Of a DNA stretch of 64,000 bases, positions 1 to 9,528 are shown piece by piece. Within the stretch, counting starts at the first letter, position 1, and every line of letters begins with the position of its first letter. The position numbers and the translations under genes are program-made. The stretch lies in NCBI GenBank assembly GCA_030613055.1, contig JAUWMR010000011.1:24568-88567 (forward strand), read 5' to 3'. The notes beneath the pieces are model-generated. The model was not told the origin of the DNA. It did not search any database and worked only from the letters and a program-made list of their open reading frames with translations. This DNA comes from Desulfobacteraceae bacterium (GTDB taxonomy: Bacteria; Desulfobacterota; DSM-4660; Desulfatiglandales; Desulfatiglandaceae).

Positions 1-1
1 T

Positions 2-1759
2 TATCGTGAATTTTTTTTAAGGTTATGGGGTTACATATATCGAAATAAATACGACATCATACCTGGCATCAAGACTGACTATAATAGATGGATGAAAAAT
101 AACAAATTAACAGACATGAGGATTGATGAGATAAAAATTGAGATTACAAGATTTCAACACAGACCCAAGATCAGTATAATCATGCCTGTCTATAATGTTG
201 ATCAAATCTGGTTGGAGAAAGCGATCGATTCAGTAATGAACCAGTTATATGACAACTGGGAATTATGTATCGTTGATGATGCCTCTACCAAAGAGCATAT
301 AAGAGAAACCTTAAAAAGTTATTCGGAAAAAGACAGCAGAATAAAGGTCAAATATCTAAAAAAGAATCAGGGCATAGCAGGAGCCTCCAATGAAGGTGTT
401 TCATTATCAACGAGTGAATGGATAGGGTTTTTAGATAATGATGATGAATTGACTGAAGATGCTTTATTTGAAGTTGTTAAAGTTATTAACCGAAATAGCG
501 CCAAGATTATCTATTCTGATGAGGGTATTATAGATCATAAAGGGAAAATGATCAGCATCCATTTTAAACCTGATTTTTCACCGGATTTGTTGTTTTCTCA
601 TAATTATATCACTCATTTTTTAGTATTCAGCAAATCATTATTTCAAGAAGCTGGCGGGTTTTCTTCAAAATATGATGGCGCGCAGGATTATGATTTAATC
701 TTAAAGCTTACTGAAAAAACTGATACAATATTTCATATTCCAAAAGTGTTGTACCATTGGCGGACGATTCCCACATCCACAAGCACAAACCCTGAATCAA
801 AATCTTATGCGGATAATGCCGGAAAAGCGGCTTTAGTTGCGGCTTTAAATCGGAGAAAAACTGCCGGAAACGTATTAAACACAGATACGATATTTCATTA
901 TCGAGTGAAAAGATGGTTGATCCATAATCCACTTATCAGCATAATTATTCCGTTTAAAGATAAGCCTGAATTGTTAACTAATTGCATCGAATCGATTTTG
1001 ACAAAAACAAACTACGATAATTTCGAGATAATCGGCATAAGCAATAACAGTAAAGAATCAAAAACCTTTGACGTGATGACAAGATTGCGGGACGCGGATA
1101 AACGAATAAGAATCATTGAATACAATATTGATTTCAATTTTTCGAAAATAAATAATTACGCGGTCTCTTTAGCAAATGGTGAACATGTTGTGTTGATGAA
1201 TAATGATATTGAAATACTAAATGTTGACTGGATTGAAGCTTTGCTTGAACACTCGCAAAGAGAAGATGTTGGCGCGGTCGGAGCTAAATTGTATTATGCC
1301 AATGATACGATTCAACATGCTGGTGTAATAGTTGGTATTGCCGGTTTTGCCGGCCATTCTCACAGACATTTTAGTAAAAATGATGTCGGTTATTTTAACA
1401 GATTGAAGTGCATCCAAAATGTAAGCGCCGTTACAGCCGCGTTGATGATGGTGAAGAAAAATTTATACGAAAAATTAAGGGGGCTTGATGAGATAAATCT
1501 ATCTGTTGCGTTAAATGATGTAGATTTTTGCTTAAGGTTAAGAGAAAAAGGATATTTGAATATTTATACACCTTATGCGGAATTCTACCATTATGAGTCT
1601 TCCAGCAGAGGGTATGAAATCGGCCCTGAAAAACAGTCAAGGTTCAAAAACGAAATAGAATACTTTCAAGCAAGGTGGAAAGAAGTATTGGAGAAGGGAG
1701 ATCCTTATTACAACCCCAACCTGACCCTTGATAAGGAAGACTTCTCTTTAAGGTTATGA
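2..1759 (+). CDS. Two-domain family 2 glycosyltransferase (5' end outside window)
   Basis: Two tandem GT-A/GT2 domains that would add sugars from nucleotide donors to a growing surface glycan. From the first internal ATG (base 92) the first domain starts near residue 28 (SIIMPVYN, then DDAS and DNDDE) and the second near residue 282 (SIIIPFKD, then NNDIE), ending with a GT2-type ALNDVDFCLRLREKGY segment. The reading frame stays open upstream to base 2 and encodes a DYNRW segment of the kind that often precedes such domains, so the true start probably lies outside the window. The gene is AT-rich, like the next one and unlike the genes after 4.56 kb, which suggests separate acquisition. Acceptor and sugar cannot be read from the sequence. 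Confidence 0.85.
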   Translation, partial: YREFFLRLWGYIYRNKYDIIPGIKTDYNRWMKNNKLTDMRIDEIKIEITRFQHRPKISIIMPVYNVDQIWLEKAIDSVMNQLYDNWELCIVDDASTKEHIRETLKSYSEKDSRIKVKYLKKNQGIAGASNEGVSLSTSEWIGFLDNDDELTEDALFEVVKVINRNSAKIIYSDEGIIDHKGKMISIHFKPDFSPDLLFSHNYITHFLVFSKSLFQEAGGFSSKYDGAQDYDLILKLTEKTDTIFHIPKVLYHWRTIPTSTSTNPESKSYADNAGKAALVAALNRRKTAGNVLNTDTIFHYRVKRWLIHNPLISIIIPFKDKPELLTNCIESILTKTNYDNFEIIGISNNSKESKTFDVMTRLRDADKRIRIIEYNIDFNFSKINNYAVSLANGEHVVLMNNDIEILNVDWIEALLEHSQREDVGAVGAKLYYANDTIQHAGVIVGIAGFAGHSHRHFSKNDVGYFNRLKCIQNVSAVTAALMMVKKNLYEKLRGLDEINLSVALNDVDFCLRLREKGYLNIYTPYAEFYHYESSSRGYEIGPEKQSRFKNEIEYFQARWKEVLEKGDPYYNPNLTLDKEDFSLRL

Positions 1760-1841
1760 GTCCGCCTTTCCTAATGATGGGAGGACCTCTGCGACGGGCG
1801 GATCATGCTTTCCGCAATCCAAAATATGAGCTGGTATTGAA

Positions 1842-4409
1842 ATGAATATTATTTTTTCAATGTTTATATCATTATTTCTATTCGCTGTTAGCATTTATTT
1901 ATACAGAAAAAGGAGTACTTCAATAATAAACAGGTTCCTTTTTTGTGTTTTAATTTTTACTTCAATTATTTATTACTTATTCTATGCTATAGCAAATTAT
2001 TTTACAGGAAATGGTATAGATAGATCTGTTATTTTTCATCTTAAAAGTGGTTTAGCTGGGGCTGGGTTTTTAGAATATTGGGGACTTATTGCCACATCGA
2101 TTATATTTATTATCCTTGGCTTGGTTTTTTCATACTGGATATTTTCGAAAAAGGGTAAAAATAAAGCTAACAGGATAGGTTATGTTCATGCGGCTTTTAT
2201 ACTTATACTATTATCTCTGCTTTCTAGCCCTGCAACCTCTGATTTAAGTAATATTCTATTTCAGAGTTCTAACGCTACCGAGAGCTCTAATGCTACCGAA
2301 TTTTACAAATTCTATAAACAACCTTATATAAAACAAGTGGGTGATATTAGAAACTTAGTCGTCATATATTCTGAGGGTTTAGAATGGACATATTTCAATG
2401 AAACCATCTTTCCTGGCCTGATTAAAGGACTCCTTGAGATTCAATCTAAGAGCACTTACTTTACTAATATTAAACAAATTCCTGGAACCGAATGGACAAT
2501 TGCGGGTATGGTAGCTAGCCAATGTGGAATTCCATTATTTTGTCCTTCCCATGGCAACTCTATGTCAGGTATGGATTATTTTCTACCTTTAGCGGTCTGT
2601 CTTGGCGATCTATTACATAAAGAAGGTTATCATCTTACATATTATGGAGGTGCTGATCTTGATTTTGCGGGGAAAGGGAAATTTTTTTCGACACATGAAT
2701 TTGATGATATTTTTGGTAGAGATGAGCTATTGCCTAACCTGAAAGATAAATCTTACAGAACTGGGTGGGGGTTATATGATGACTCGTTATTTGATTTATC
2801 TTACCAGCGTTTTATTGAATTATCAGAAACCCACGATAAATTTGCACTTTTTTTGTTAACGTTGGATACCCACCATCCTCGTGGAAATCCTTCCAAGAGT
2901 TGTCAGGGTATAATCTATAAAAATGGTTCAAATCTGATGCTTAATTCAGTAGCTTGTTCAGATCATTTAATTGCTAAATTTGTTAACAACATAATGCAAT
3001 CTCCATATGGTTCAAAAACGGTTGTGGTAGTAATTTCAGATCATCTTGCCATGAGAAATACAGCCTCTAAACTTCTAAACAAAGGAGAGAGAAGGAATCT
3101 TTTTATGATCATTGAACCTAATGTAAACAAATCGACTAAAATAGTGAAACCAGGTTCATCTCTTGACATTGGAGCTACGATATTGCCTTTCATTGGCTAC
3201 AAAGGCGCAATAGGATTGGGTAGAAATTTAATAGATAAAAACCAAGCAAAATCAGAATCTGAATATATACATAAGAATCTGACTTCTTGGAGACACTCTA
3301 TTTCTCGCTTTTGGAATTTTCCAAAAATTCAAGAATATGTTGAAATTAATATTACTGACAGAACAATAAATATAGATGGTAGAACATTTAACATTCCCGT
3401 TCTTTGTGAATTCAATGCTGAATTAGAAACTACCCTAAAATATCAATTTGATAGTTGTAAGGAGCATAAACAATTAATTGATCATGTTCTGACGATTGAT
3501 AAGAATACACCGTTTCTATTAATTGATAAATGTAAGAATGTTAACAGATTAGATGAAACATTAGGGCAAACTGGATTTTGTTTAATTATAGGTAAAGGCG
3601 ATAAGTATTACAAAAAAGATAGGATTAAAAAGAATATAAAATTAACTACTGAAGATATCCGTCGTTTTACTGGCCTTTACACTCCATCAACAACTAACTT
3701 CCAAGTACACCGAATTTCGCATGCTGGTGGAGCTATTGAAGGGAAAACATATACGAATAGCCTTGATGCTTTAAATCATAATATAAAAAACGGTTTTTTG
3801 TATTTTGAACTGGATTTTTCTTTTACAAAAGATGGACAATTAGTATGCATGCATGATTGGCAACACAGCTTTAAAAAGGCTTTTGGGTTTGAAGCAAAAG
3901 AAAAGCCATCTCTTGAGACTTTTAAGTTTCTGGTCAAAAATGCGTCTGAGTTTGAAATTTGTACACTTGATAATTTGATTACTTGGATGGAACAATATCC
4001 ATCTTCATTTATTATTACGGACATAAAAGAAAATAATCTTAAGGGATTGGAAATAATTTCAAATAAATTTCCTGATTTTAAAAGAAGAATCATTCCTCAA
4101 GTTTATAATCCAAATAATTATAATAGTGTCAAAAGGATAGGGTATGAACAGATTATATGGACACTTTATCGTTATAATAATACTAATGACGATGTGCTAA
4201 AATGGGTTGACAAATTTAAAGGGCCTTTTGCTATTACAATGCCTAAAAATCGAGCAGCATCAATTTTACCAAGAGAACTGGCAAAAAAGCATATACCGAC
4301 TTACGTTCACACTATAAATACATTAGAGGAAAGGAATAAATTTATAAACGAATTCCATGTAACAGAAATTTATACTGACTTTTTATGTCCCAATAAACGG
4401 ACACAATGA
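1842..4409 (+). CDS. OpgB-like phosphoglycerol transferase fused to a GDPD domain
   Basis: An 855-residue membrane protein with two enzymatic parts. About four hydrophobic segments lie within residues 1-130. A sulfatase/alkaline-phosphatase-fold domain follows (about 165-480), with SEGLEWTYF, PGTEWTIAGMVASQCG and ISDHLAM closely resembling MdoB/OpgB phosphoglycerol transferase I, which moves glycerol-phosphate onto periplasmic glucans. The C-terminal part (about 620-855) is a glycerophosphodiester phosphodiesterase-like domain with SHAGG, YTNSLDAL, FELD, TKDGQ and MHDW. A transferase joined to a domain that cleaves glycerophosphodiesters is unusual. A short tandem SSNATE repeat sits near residue 145. 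The gene is AT-rich and lies between glycosyltransferases. The role, glycerol-phosphate decoration and trimming of an envelope glycan, is inferred. Confidence 0.85.
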   Translation: MNIIFSMFISLFLFAVSIYLYRKRSTSIINRFLFCVLIFTSIIYYLFYAIANYFTGNGIDRSVIFHLKSGLAGAGFLEYWGLIATSIIFIILGLVFSYWIFSKKGKNKANRIGYVHAAFILILLSLLSSPATSDLSNILFQSSNATESSNATEFYKFYKQPYIKQVGDIRNLVVIYSEGLEWTYFNETIFPGLIKGLLEIQSKSTYFTNIKQIPGTEWTIAGMVASQCGIPLFCPSHGNSMSGMDYFLPLAVCLGDLLHKEGYHLTYYGGADLDFAGKGKFFSTHEFDDIFGRDELLPNLKDKSYRTGWGLYDDSLFDLSYQRFIELSETHDKFALFLLTLDTHHPRGNPSKSCQGIIYKNGSNLMLNSVACSDHLIAKFVNNIMQSPYGSKTVVVVISDHLAMRNTASKLLNKGERRNLFMIIEPNVNKSTKIVKPGSSLDIGATILPFIGYKGAIGLGRNLIDKNQAKSESEYIHKNLTSWRHSISRFWNFPKIQEYVEINITDRTINIDGRTFNIPVLCEFNAELETTLKYQFDSCKEHKQLIDHVLTIDKNTPFLLIDKCKNVNRLDETLGQTGFCLIIGKGDKYYKKDRIKKNIKLTTEDIRRFTGLYTPSTTNFQVHRISHAGGAIEGKTYTNSLDALNHNIKNGFLYFELDFSFTKDGQLVCMHDWQHSFKKAFGFEAKEKPSLETFKFLVKNASEFEICTLDNLITWMEQYPSSFIITDIKENNLKGLEIISNKFPDFKRRIIPQVYNPNNYNSVKRIGYEQIIWTLYRYNNTNDDVLKWVDKFKGPFAITMPKNRAASILPRELAKKHIPTYVHTINTLEERNKFINEFHVTEIYTDFLCPNKRTQ

Positions 4410-4457
4410 TAAAAGTATAAAGGGATCGATAAAATGAGAAAGATAGTCTCCTTTGAG

Positions 4458-4538
4458 GTATTGCTTTATGGCTGATGGATTGGCCAAATGTACTTTGTAT
4501 CCCTCTTGCTGTAAGCCGTCTGCTAACCAGTACCAATT
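4458..4538 (-). pseudogene. IS110-family transposase fragment
   Basis: The minus strand encodes a 27-codon piece reading NWYWLADGLQQEGYKVHLAN then PSAIKQY, which matches from memory the N-terminal block of IS110-family DEDD transposases. A stop codon precedes it, and neither the upstream catalytic start nor the rest of the protein is present. It is a relic at the junction between the AT-rich genes and the more GC-rich glycosyltransferase genes. Confidence 0.6.
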
Positions 4539-4560
4539 ATTTTAATGACTTTGCCTTGTA

Positions 4561-5574
4561 ATGTCTGAAACATTGGAACCAATTGTTCGAGTCATAGTCG
4601 TGAATTACAACGCAGGAAACCACCTCCGGCGTTGTTTGGCTATGCTACAGGCGCAGACTATGCCGCGTTTTGAGGCGGTGATAGTGGATAATGGTTCCAC
4701 GGATGGATCCCTGGATGGGGCTATTCCTGATGATTCCAGATTTGTTTTAAAAACCATGGGCCGAAATCTGGGCTTTGCCGCGGCCAATAACGTAGGTGCC
4801 AGAGACGCACGAACACCCTGGCTCGCCACCTTGAACCCGGATGCCTTTCCAAACCCAGAATGGCTTGATCATTTGCTGAATGCGGCGCGATCTCACCCCG
4901 GCGCTTTAATGGTTGGCTCCACACAAATCTTAGACAGTAATCAAGAGCTGTATGATGGAACCGGCGATTGTCTGCCAGTATGGGGTTTTCCCTGGCGCAG
5001 CAACCATCAGCGACCGCGCGGGGATATTATAGGAGCGCCATCGGGAGAAGTCTTTTCACCGTGCGCAGCGGCCGCACTGTACGATCGACGCATTTTCGAG
5101 AATATTGGCGGTTTTGAGGAGAGTTTTTTCTGTTACTCTGAAGACGTGGACATAGCCTTTCGCATTCGTCTGATGGGTGGACGCTGTTATCAGGCAGGAG
5201 AAGCCGTCGTGCGCCATGCCGCCTCTGCTATCAGCGGTCAGAATAGCCAATTTGCTATATATCATGGTTTTCGCAATCAACTTTGGATGATTGCCCGCAA
5301 TATGCCTTTTCCGATATTGCTCCTTTCTTTTCCCTTTTGTTTTGTTATGGCAGCCGTTTTATTAGTCCGCTACGCTCGACAGGGGAAAGCACAGGCAGTC
5401 CTTTTTGGAATCTTAGATGGTGTGAAAGGTCTGAGACCATTTTTAGCTTCGCGACACCAGCTGCATCGCGAGCGCAGGGTCTCCACACTTGCTGTAGCCC
5501 GCATGCTGACCTGGAATCCCCTGCGTTTTATCAGACGTGACGCGGATGTTCGTGTTTGGAGGGATCAACTGTGA
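4561..5574 (+). CDS. Family 2 glycosyltransferase (rhamnosyltransferase-like)
   Basis: A 337-residue GT-A enzyme of the rhamnosyltransferase/WcaE-like type. It has VIVVNYNAG at the start, DNGSTDGS for nucleotide binding, NPDAFP as the DxD-like site and SEDVDIAFR near the catalytic base. A hydrophobic stretch near residues 245-270 (ILLLSFPFCFVMAAVLLV) probably anchors it to the membrane. Base composition is visibly more GC-rich than the two genes upstream. No strong ribosome binding site precedes the ATG. It probably extends a lipid-linked oligosaccharide; donor and linkage are unknown. Confidence 0.85.
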   Translation: MSETLEPIVRVIVVNYNAGNHLRRCLAMLQAQTMPRFEAVIVDNGSTDGSLDGAIPDDSRFVLKTMGRNLGFAAANNVGARDARTPWLATLNPDAFPNPEWLDHLLNAARSHPGALMVGSTQILDSNQELYDGTGDCLPVWGFPWRSNHQRPRGDIIGAPSGEVFSPCAAAALYDRRIFENIGGFEESFFCYSEDVDIAFRIRLMGGRCYQAGEAVVRHAASAISGQNSQFAIYHGFRNQLWMIARNMPFPILLLSFPFCFVMAAVLLVRYARQGKAQAVLFGILDGVKGLRPFLASRHQLHRERRVSTLAVARMLTWNPLRFIRRDADVRVWRDQL

Positions 5575-5728
5575 GCCGCAGCGGATTTCCCTGATTTTAA
5601 GTGATGAGGTTTTGCTGCCCGTGCTGTTCTTATTTCCTCAGGCAGTCTAATTCGGGCAAAGGTCTTGCGGGATGAAGTTTTTATCATTTTAGCTAAATAT
5701 AAATTAACTACACAAATTTAAAGTCGTT

Positions 5729-6757
5729 ATGGGTATTACAAATCCATTCATATCTGTTGTAATAGCAAATCTTAACGGAGAAAAATATCTGCGCGATTGT
5801 CTTGACTCTCTATCTGCCCAAACATTCAGGGATTTTGAAGTGATTGTTGTTGACAACGGATCAACTGATGGTTCTCTGAATTTAATCAAAAGACATTACC
5901 CCTGGGTAAGAACGATTCCTATGAAGAAAAACGTCGGTTTTGCCAAAGCAAACAACATTGCTTTTAGATCTTCTGTTTCAGAATACGTTGCAACCTTGAA
6001 TAATGACACTATAGCGGACAGGGGATGGCTTGAGGCGCTTTATGAAACTGCTGAGGTTGATAGCGCTATCGGTATGGTAGCATCAAAAATACTTTTAGGC
6101 AGGGAACGAAGCGTGCTTGACTCCGCGGGGATGTTGATATATCCTGACGGCATGTCCCGACAGGCCGGACGAGGTGTGACCGACAACGGGCAATTTGATA
6201 AAATCGAAGAGATTTTCTTCCCAAGTGCCTGTGCAGCACTGTACCGGCGTGCCTTACTCGATGATATTGGTTTTTTTGACGAGGACTTTGTTTCCTTTTG
6301 TGAGGATACAGACCTTGGCCTGAGGGCAAGGTTAGCAGGCTGGAAGGCATTGCTGGCCCCAAAGGCCGTTGTACGACACCTGTATTCTCAAACCGCAGGT
6401 AAATATTCCAGGTTTAAGGCTTACTTTATCGAGCGAAATCACATATGGGTATTTATAAAAGACCTGCCTGCTATATATGCAATATCATTTCCTCTTTACA
6501 CGGCCTGGCGTTATATTATTCAGATGTACGGCCTGCTTTCCGGTCGGGGAAGTGTGGCCAGAATTTCTGAGACCAATAGCAAGGGTCAGTTGATTAATAT
6601 TGTTATCAAGGCCTATTTAGACGCCCTTGCGGGACTACCCAATATGCTCAGGAAAAGAAGGCTGGTATGGAGATCAAGACGCATATCTCTTGAAGAATAT
6701 AAATACCTTTTGAGGACACATCGCATAACCGCAAAGGAACTTATACTGAGGGATTAG
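5729..6757 (+). CDS. Family 2 glycosyltransferase
   Basis: A 342-residue GT2 enzyme with SVVIANLNGEKYLRDCLDSL, DNGSTDGS, the NNDT metal site and CEDTDLGLRARLAGW, the same architecture as the preceding enzyme. A hydrophobic patch around residues 245-262 may associate with the membrane. Its stop codon directly abuts the start of the next gene, so the two are almost certainly co-transcribed. The 154-bp gap upstream shows no gene. The substrate cannot be predicted. Confidence 0.86.
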   Translation: MGITNPFISVVIANLNGEKYLRDCLDSLSAQTFRDFEVIVVDNGSTDGSLNLIKRHYPWVRTIPMKKNVGFAKANNIAFRSSVSEYVATLNNDTIADRGWLEALYETAEVDSAIGMVASKILLGRERSVLDSAGMLIYPDGMSRQAGRGVTDNGQFDKIEEIFFPSACAALYRRALLDDIGFFDEDFVSFCEDTDLGLRARLAGWKALLAPKAVVRHLYSQTAGKYSRFKAYFIERNHIWVFIKDLPAIYAISFPLYTAWRYIIQMYGLLSGRGSVARISETNSKGQLINIVIKAYLDALAGLPNMLRKRRLVWRSRRISLEEYKYLLRTHRITAKELILRD

Positions 6758-7453
6758 ATGAGAATTCTTGTCATAGTGCCTGCATATAATGAGGAAGGCA
6801 ATATCACAGGCGTTATCAAAGACCTGTCTGATAACTTTCCCAATGAAGACATATTGATCGTAAATGACGGTTCGAGCGATAATACATCTGAGGCCGCCAG
6901 GGACCTTGGTATAAATGTCATAGATCTCCCCTATAACCTTGGAATCGGCGGGGCCATGCAGACAGGATTTTTGTATGCTCACAGGATGGGATACGATGCC
7001 GCTATTCAGTTTGACGGGGACGGACAGCACAAGGCGGATCAAATTTCAGGACTTCTTGAGACTTTTAACGCAAACGGATTGGATTTGGTTGTGGGCTCAA
7101 GATTTATTTCAGGAAATGGCTTTTCGTCGTCTATACTAAGGGCTTCAGGTGTAAAAATACTTTCTTCTGTGGTGTCGTGGGCCACAAGAAATAGGATAAC
7201 CGATTCAACTTCAGGCTTTAGACTCTATGGCATAAAGGCGATGAAGCTGTTTTCTTCCTTCTATCCGGAAGACTACCCAGAGGTCGAATCTCTTATCCTT
7301 GCCCATAAAAAAGGTCTTAATATCGAAGAGGTCCCCTCAATAATGGGTCCGCGGATTGCGGGTAAGTCGTCAATAACGATTTTTGAGGGGGCATACTACA
7401 TGGTCAAGGTACTTCTGGCTGTTTTTATCGACGTTATGAAGAAGCGAAATTGA
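6758..7453 (+). CDS. Polyprenyl-phosphate sugar synthase-like GT2 (DPM1 type)
   Basis: A 231-residue soluble GT2 protein: VIVPAYNEEGN, VNDGSSDNTS, the QFDGDGQH metal-binding motif and RNRITDSTSGFRLY. This set of motifs is typical of dolichol/undecaprenyl-phosphate mannose or glucose synthases, which make prenyl-phosphate sugars used by GT-C membrane glycosyltransferases. It lacks the C-terminal membrane domain of the longer forms. It starts immediately after the previous stop, and a DUF2304 membrane protein follows 13 bp later, a pairing I recall as common and which may supply the membrane anchor. The GT-C-like proteins downstream could use its product (inference). Confidence 0.85.
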   Translation: MRILVIVPAYNEEGNITGVIKDLSDNFPNEDILIVNDGSSDNTSEAARDLGINVIDLPYNLGIGGAMQTGFLYAHRMGYDAAIQFDGDGQHKADQISGLLETFNANGLDLVVGSRFISGNGFSSSILRASGVKILSSVVSWATRNRITDSTSGFRLYGIKAMKLFSSFYPEDYPEVESLILAHKKGLNIEEVPSIMGPRIAGKSSITIFEGAYYMVKVLLAVFIDVMKKRN

Positions 7454-7466
7454 GGGAGGAGCATTT

Positions 7467-7835
7467 GTGGATTATGTTCAGACCGTAGCTATTGTCATAA
7501 ATATAATTATTTTTTTTGTTGTAATAGGGCTTATAATGCGTAACCGCCTGAAAGTACGATACAGCATTATATGGCTCGCTGCATCTGTAACAATGATAGT
7601 GTTTTCCTGGAGACCGGCCTTACATTATTTTGCAAAAACCGTTGGTATCTCTTATCCTCCTTCTTTAATATTTTTACTCGCTATTTTTTTCCTCGTCGTA
7701 TTGCTTCTACATTTCTCAACACTCGTATCATCTCTAACCGAGAAAAATACGCTTCTGGCGCAGGAAATAGGGATCCTTAAGAACAGACTGGAAATCATCG
7801 AACGCAGTACATATTCGCAAAGCCAGTCGGAATAG
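7467..7835 (+). CDS. DUF2304 membrane protein
   Basis: A 122-residue protein with three hydrophobic helices (about residues 5-22, 33-48 and 66-86) and a charged C-terminal coiled-coil-like tail (about 92-115), the layout of DUF2304 proteins. The start is GTG, preceded by GGGAGGAG at a suitable distance. It sits directly downstream of a DPM1-like glycosyltransferase. The likely role, accessory or anchor subunit for that enzyme, is inferred from context. Confidence 0.8.
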   Translation: MDYVQTVAIVINIIIFFVVIGLIMRNRLKVRYSIIWLAASVTMIVFSWRPALHYFAKTVGISYPPSLIFLLAIFFLVVLLLHFSTLVSSLTEKNTLLAQEIGILKNRLEIIERSTYSQSQSE

Positions 7836-8232
7836 GCTCCGCCTTCATTTGACCCACAGACCCTGTTCCCTCAAACTCGATCCATTTCACTTTCTTATCA
7901 TATAATAATGAAAAGTGCCTAAAATGCCTAAAGTTTGAAGTGCCTAAAGTTGTGGTACGCCTTCGGCGTGCTATTTTATAAAAGACGCCTCAGAGATTTG
8001 CCCCCCCCTTGCTAACTAATTGGTATCATAAAGTAATTTATTTATATCTACACAGGTTCAAAGTTCCTGGTTGAAACCTGTCATCCTGGGCAGTTACATT
8101 TATTTATAATAGCAGAATTCATTAACTTTAGGCATTTTAGATCACTTTAGGCACTTGTGCATAAAGGCTGAAGTACCACTTTGGCTGCGAATCGAAAATT
8201 GTGGAGACCGACTGAATAGTTACGAACCATAT
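7836..8232. repeat. Intergenic region with inverted TGCCTAAAGT repeats
   Basis: No gene is seen here. At 7911-7950 the plus strand carries AAGTGCCTAAA, ATGCCTAAAGT and AAGTGCCTAAAGT. At 8123-8157 the reverse complement of the same units occurs, so the block is flanked by inverted copies. Between them are a small CGCCTTCGGCG hairpin (about 7959-7969) and an ACAGGTTCAAAGTTC sequence (about 8053) that belongs to a motif seen elsewhere in the window. The right arm runs up to a TTG codon that would extend the next gene. Confidence 0.6.
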
Positions 8233-9528
8233 ATGAATGCTGCAACGCCATCAACCGAAGCAGGGAATTCCAATAATTTTTCCTTCGGACAAAAGATTGC
8301 CTGGATCGTATTCCTGGCGACCTCTCTTCATCTGGCGTTTCTAACACCCTCTATTAATTTGATTCCCGGTGAAAGAGCCAAGGTGTTTTCAGGAATACTC
8401 TGTGCCCTTTCACTTATTCTTGCCCTGTTTTTCGGCAACAGAGATTCGCTTAACCGGAAATCACCTGAGATCTGGATATCCCTGGCCCTTCTGCTACTGG
8501 CGTTGTTGAGTACTTGCCAAAGCAGCACGCCGGGATCCTCTGCGGCAAGGGCATTCGTCATTATGTCGTCAGGATTAGGGGGATTTTGGTGCGCGAGGCT
8601 CCTTATAAAAACCCATGCAAGGAAGCTAAATTTTCAATGGTTTTGTCTTCTTGTATTGGCCGCCTTGCTCATCGTTGCCGCTTTAGGAAAGGCTCTTTCA
8701 GGGAACGTTTACCAATTTCTGGATTATAATTGGCATCCATTCGGCAGTCGTATTATGCTTCTTTCCTTTGCCCCGCTTGCATTATGCTTTACCGGATCCG
8801 GTTGGAAACGCTCTTTTGGATTTGTTCTTCTGTCTTTGAGTTACGCGGTGTTTGTTATTTCGGGAAGTCATGCCGGTGCAGGGGCCAATGTAGTAATTCC
8901 CGCGGCACTTTGTCTGTTAGTCCTTTGTTTGCGTAAATGGCGACCCAAGCAACTTGCTATCCTTCTCGTATTGATGCTCATAATGTCTGTAGCGATCGCC
9001 GCACATTATAAAATTATCGGGGGTAAAATTGATAGATATCACCAGTCGATTGCTTATAGAACTGAAAGCATTTTCTTCTCCTGGCATATCGCGAAACAGA
9101 AGTGGCTTTTAGGAAACGGCCTTTGGGCTCCACGTGAAAAATACCTTGAAAATTACAGCATAAAGTATCCTTATATCACCAAGGCCCGTTTTACAAAATG
9201 GATCAAGAAATTGAGAACCTCGGAAAACAATTTTCTTACCTTCATGGTTGATCTCGGTTTCCCTTTTGTCATAATTTATTCTGTTTCATTGATTATTCTT
9301 CTTAGGAAACTCCTTTTACTGCACTTTCGGCACCCCCCTAACTTGACCTTTCATCCGATGGCGTTATTGCTTCCTTTTTCAGGTGCACTACTTCACCTGA
9401 TGGCCTATGAAGGCCTTTACCAACCACAGGTTACCTGGTACTTCCATATACTACTGGGGCTAATCCCTACATCGGTCGGCTTTGCTAAAGCAGAGCCACA
9501 CTATTACATTAGGACTGCTCTAACATGA
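8233..9528 (+). CDS. O-antigen polymerase/ligase-like membrane protein
   Basis: A multispanning protein with about ten hydrophobic helices. A large loop between the later helices contains GGKIDRYHQSIAYRTESIFF and GNGLWAPREKY, the arrangement of the Wzy_C/O-antigen ligase superfamily, which polymerises lipid-linked repeat units or transfers them to an acceptor. I place the start at the ATG at 8233; an in-frame TTG at 8155 would add 26 residues but lies inside the upstream repeat and those residues are not hydrophobic. The last bases overlap the next start (ATGA). Polymerase and ligase cannot be told apart from sequence alone. Confidence 0.72.
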   Translation: MNAATPSTEAGNSNNFSFGQKIAWIVFLATSLHLAFLTPSINLIPGERAKVFSGILCALSLILALFFGNRDSLNRKSPEIWISLALLLLALLSTCQSSTPGSSAARAFVIMSSGLGGFWCARLLIKTHARKLNFQWFCLLVLAALLIVAALGKALSGNVYQFLDYNWHPFGSRIMLLSFAPLALCFTGSGWKRSFGFVLLSLSYAVFVISGSHAGAGANVVIPAALCLLVLCLRKWRPKQLAILLVLMLIMSVAIAAHYKIIGGKIDRYHQSIAYRTESIFFSWHIAKQKWLLGNGLWAPREKYLENYSIKYPYITKARFTKWIKKLRTSENNFLTFMVDLGFPFVIIYSVSLIILLRKLLLLHFRHPPNLTFHPMALLLPFSGALLHLMAYEGLYQPQVTWYFHILLGLIPTSVGFAKAEPHYYIRTALT

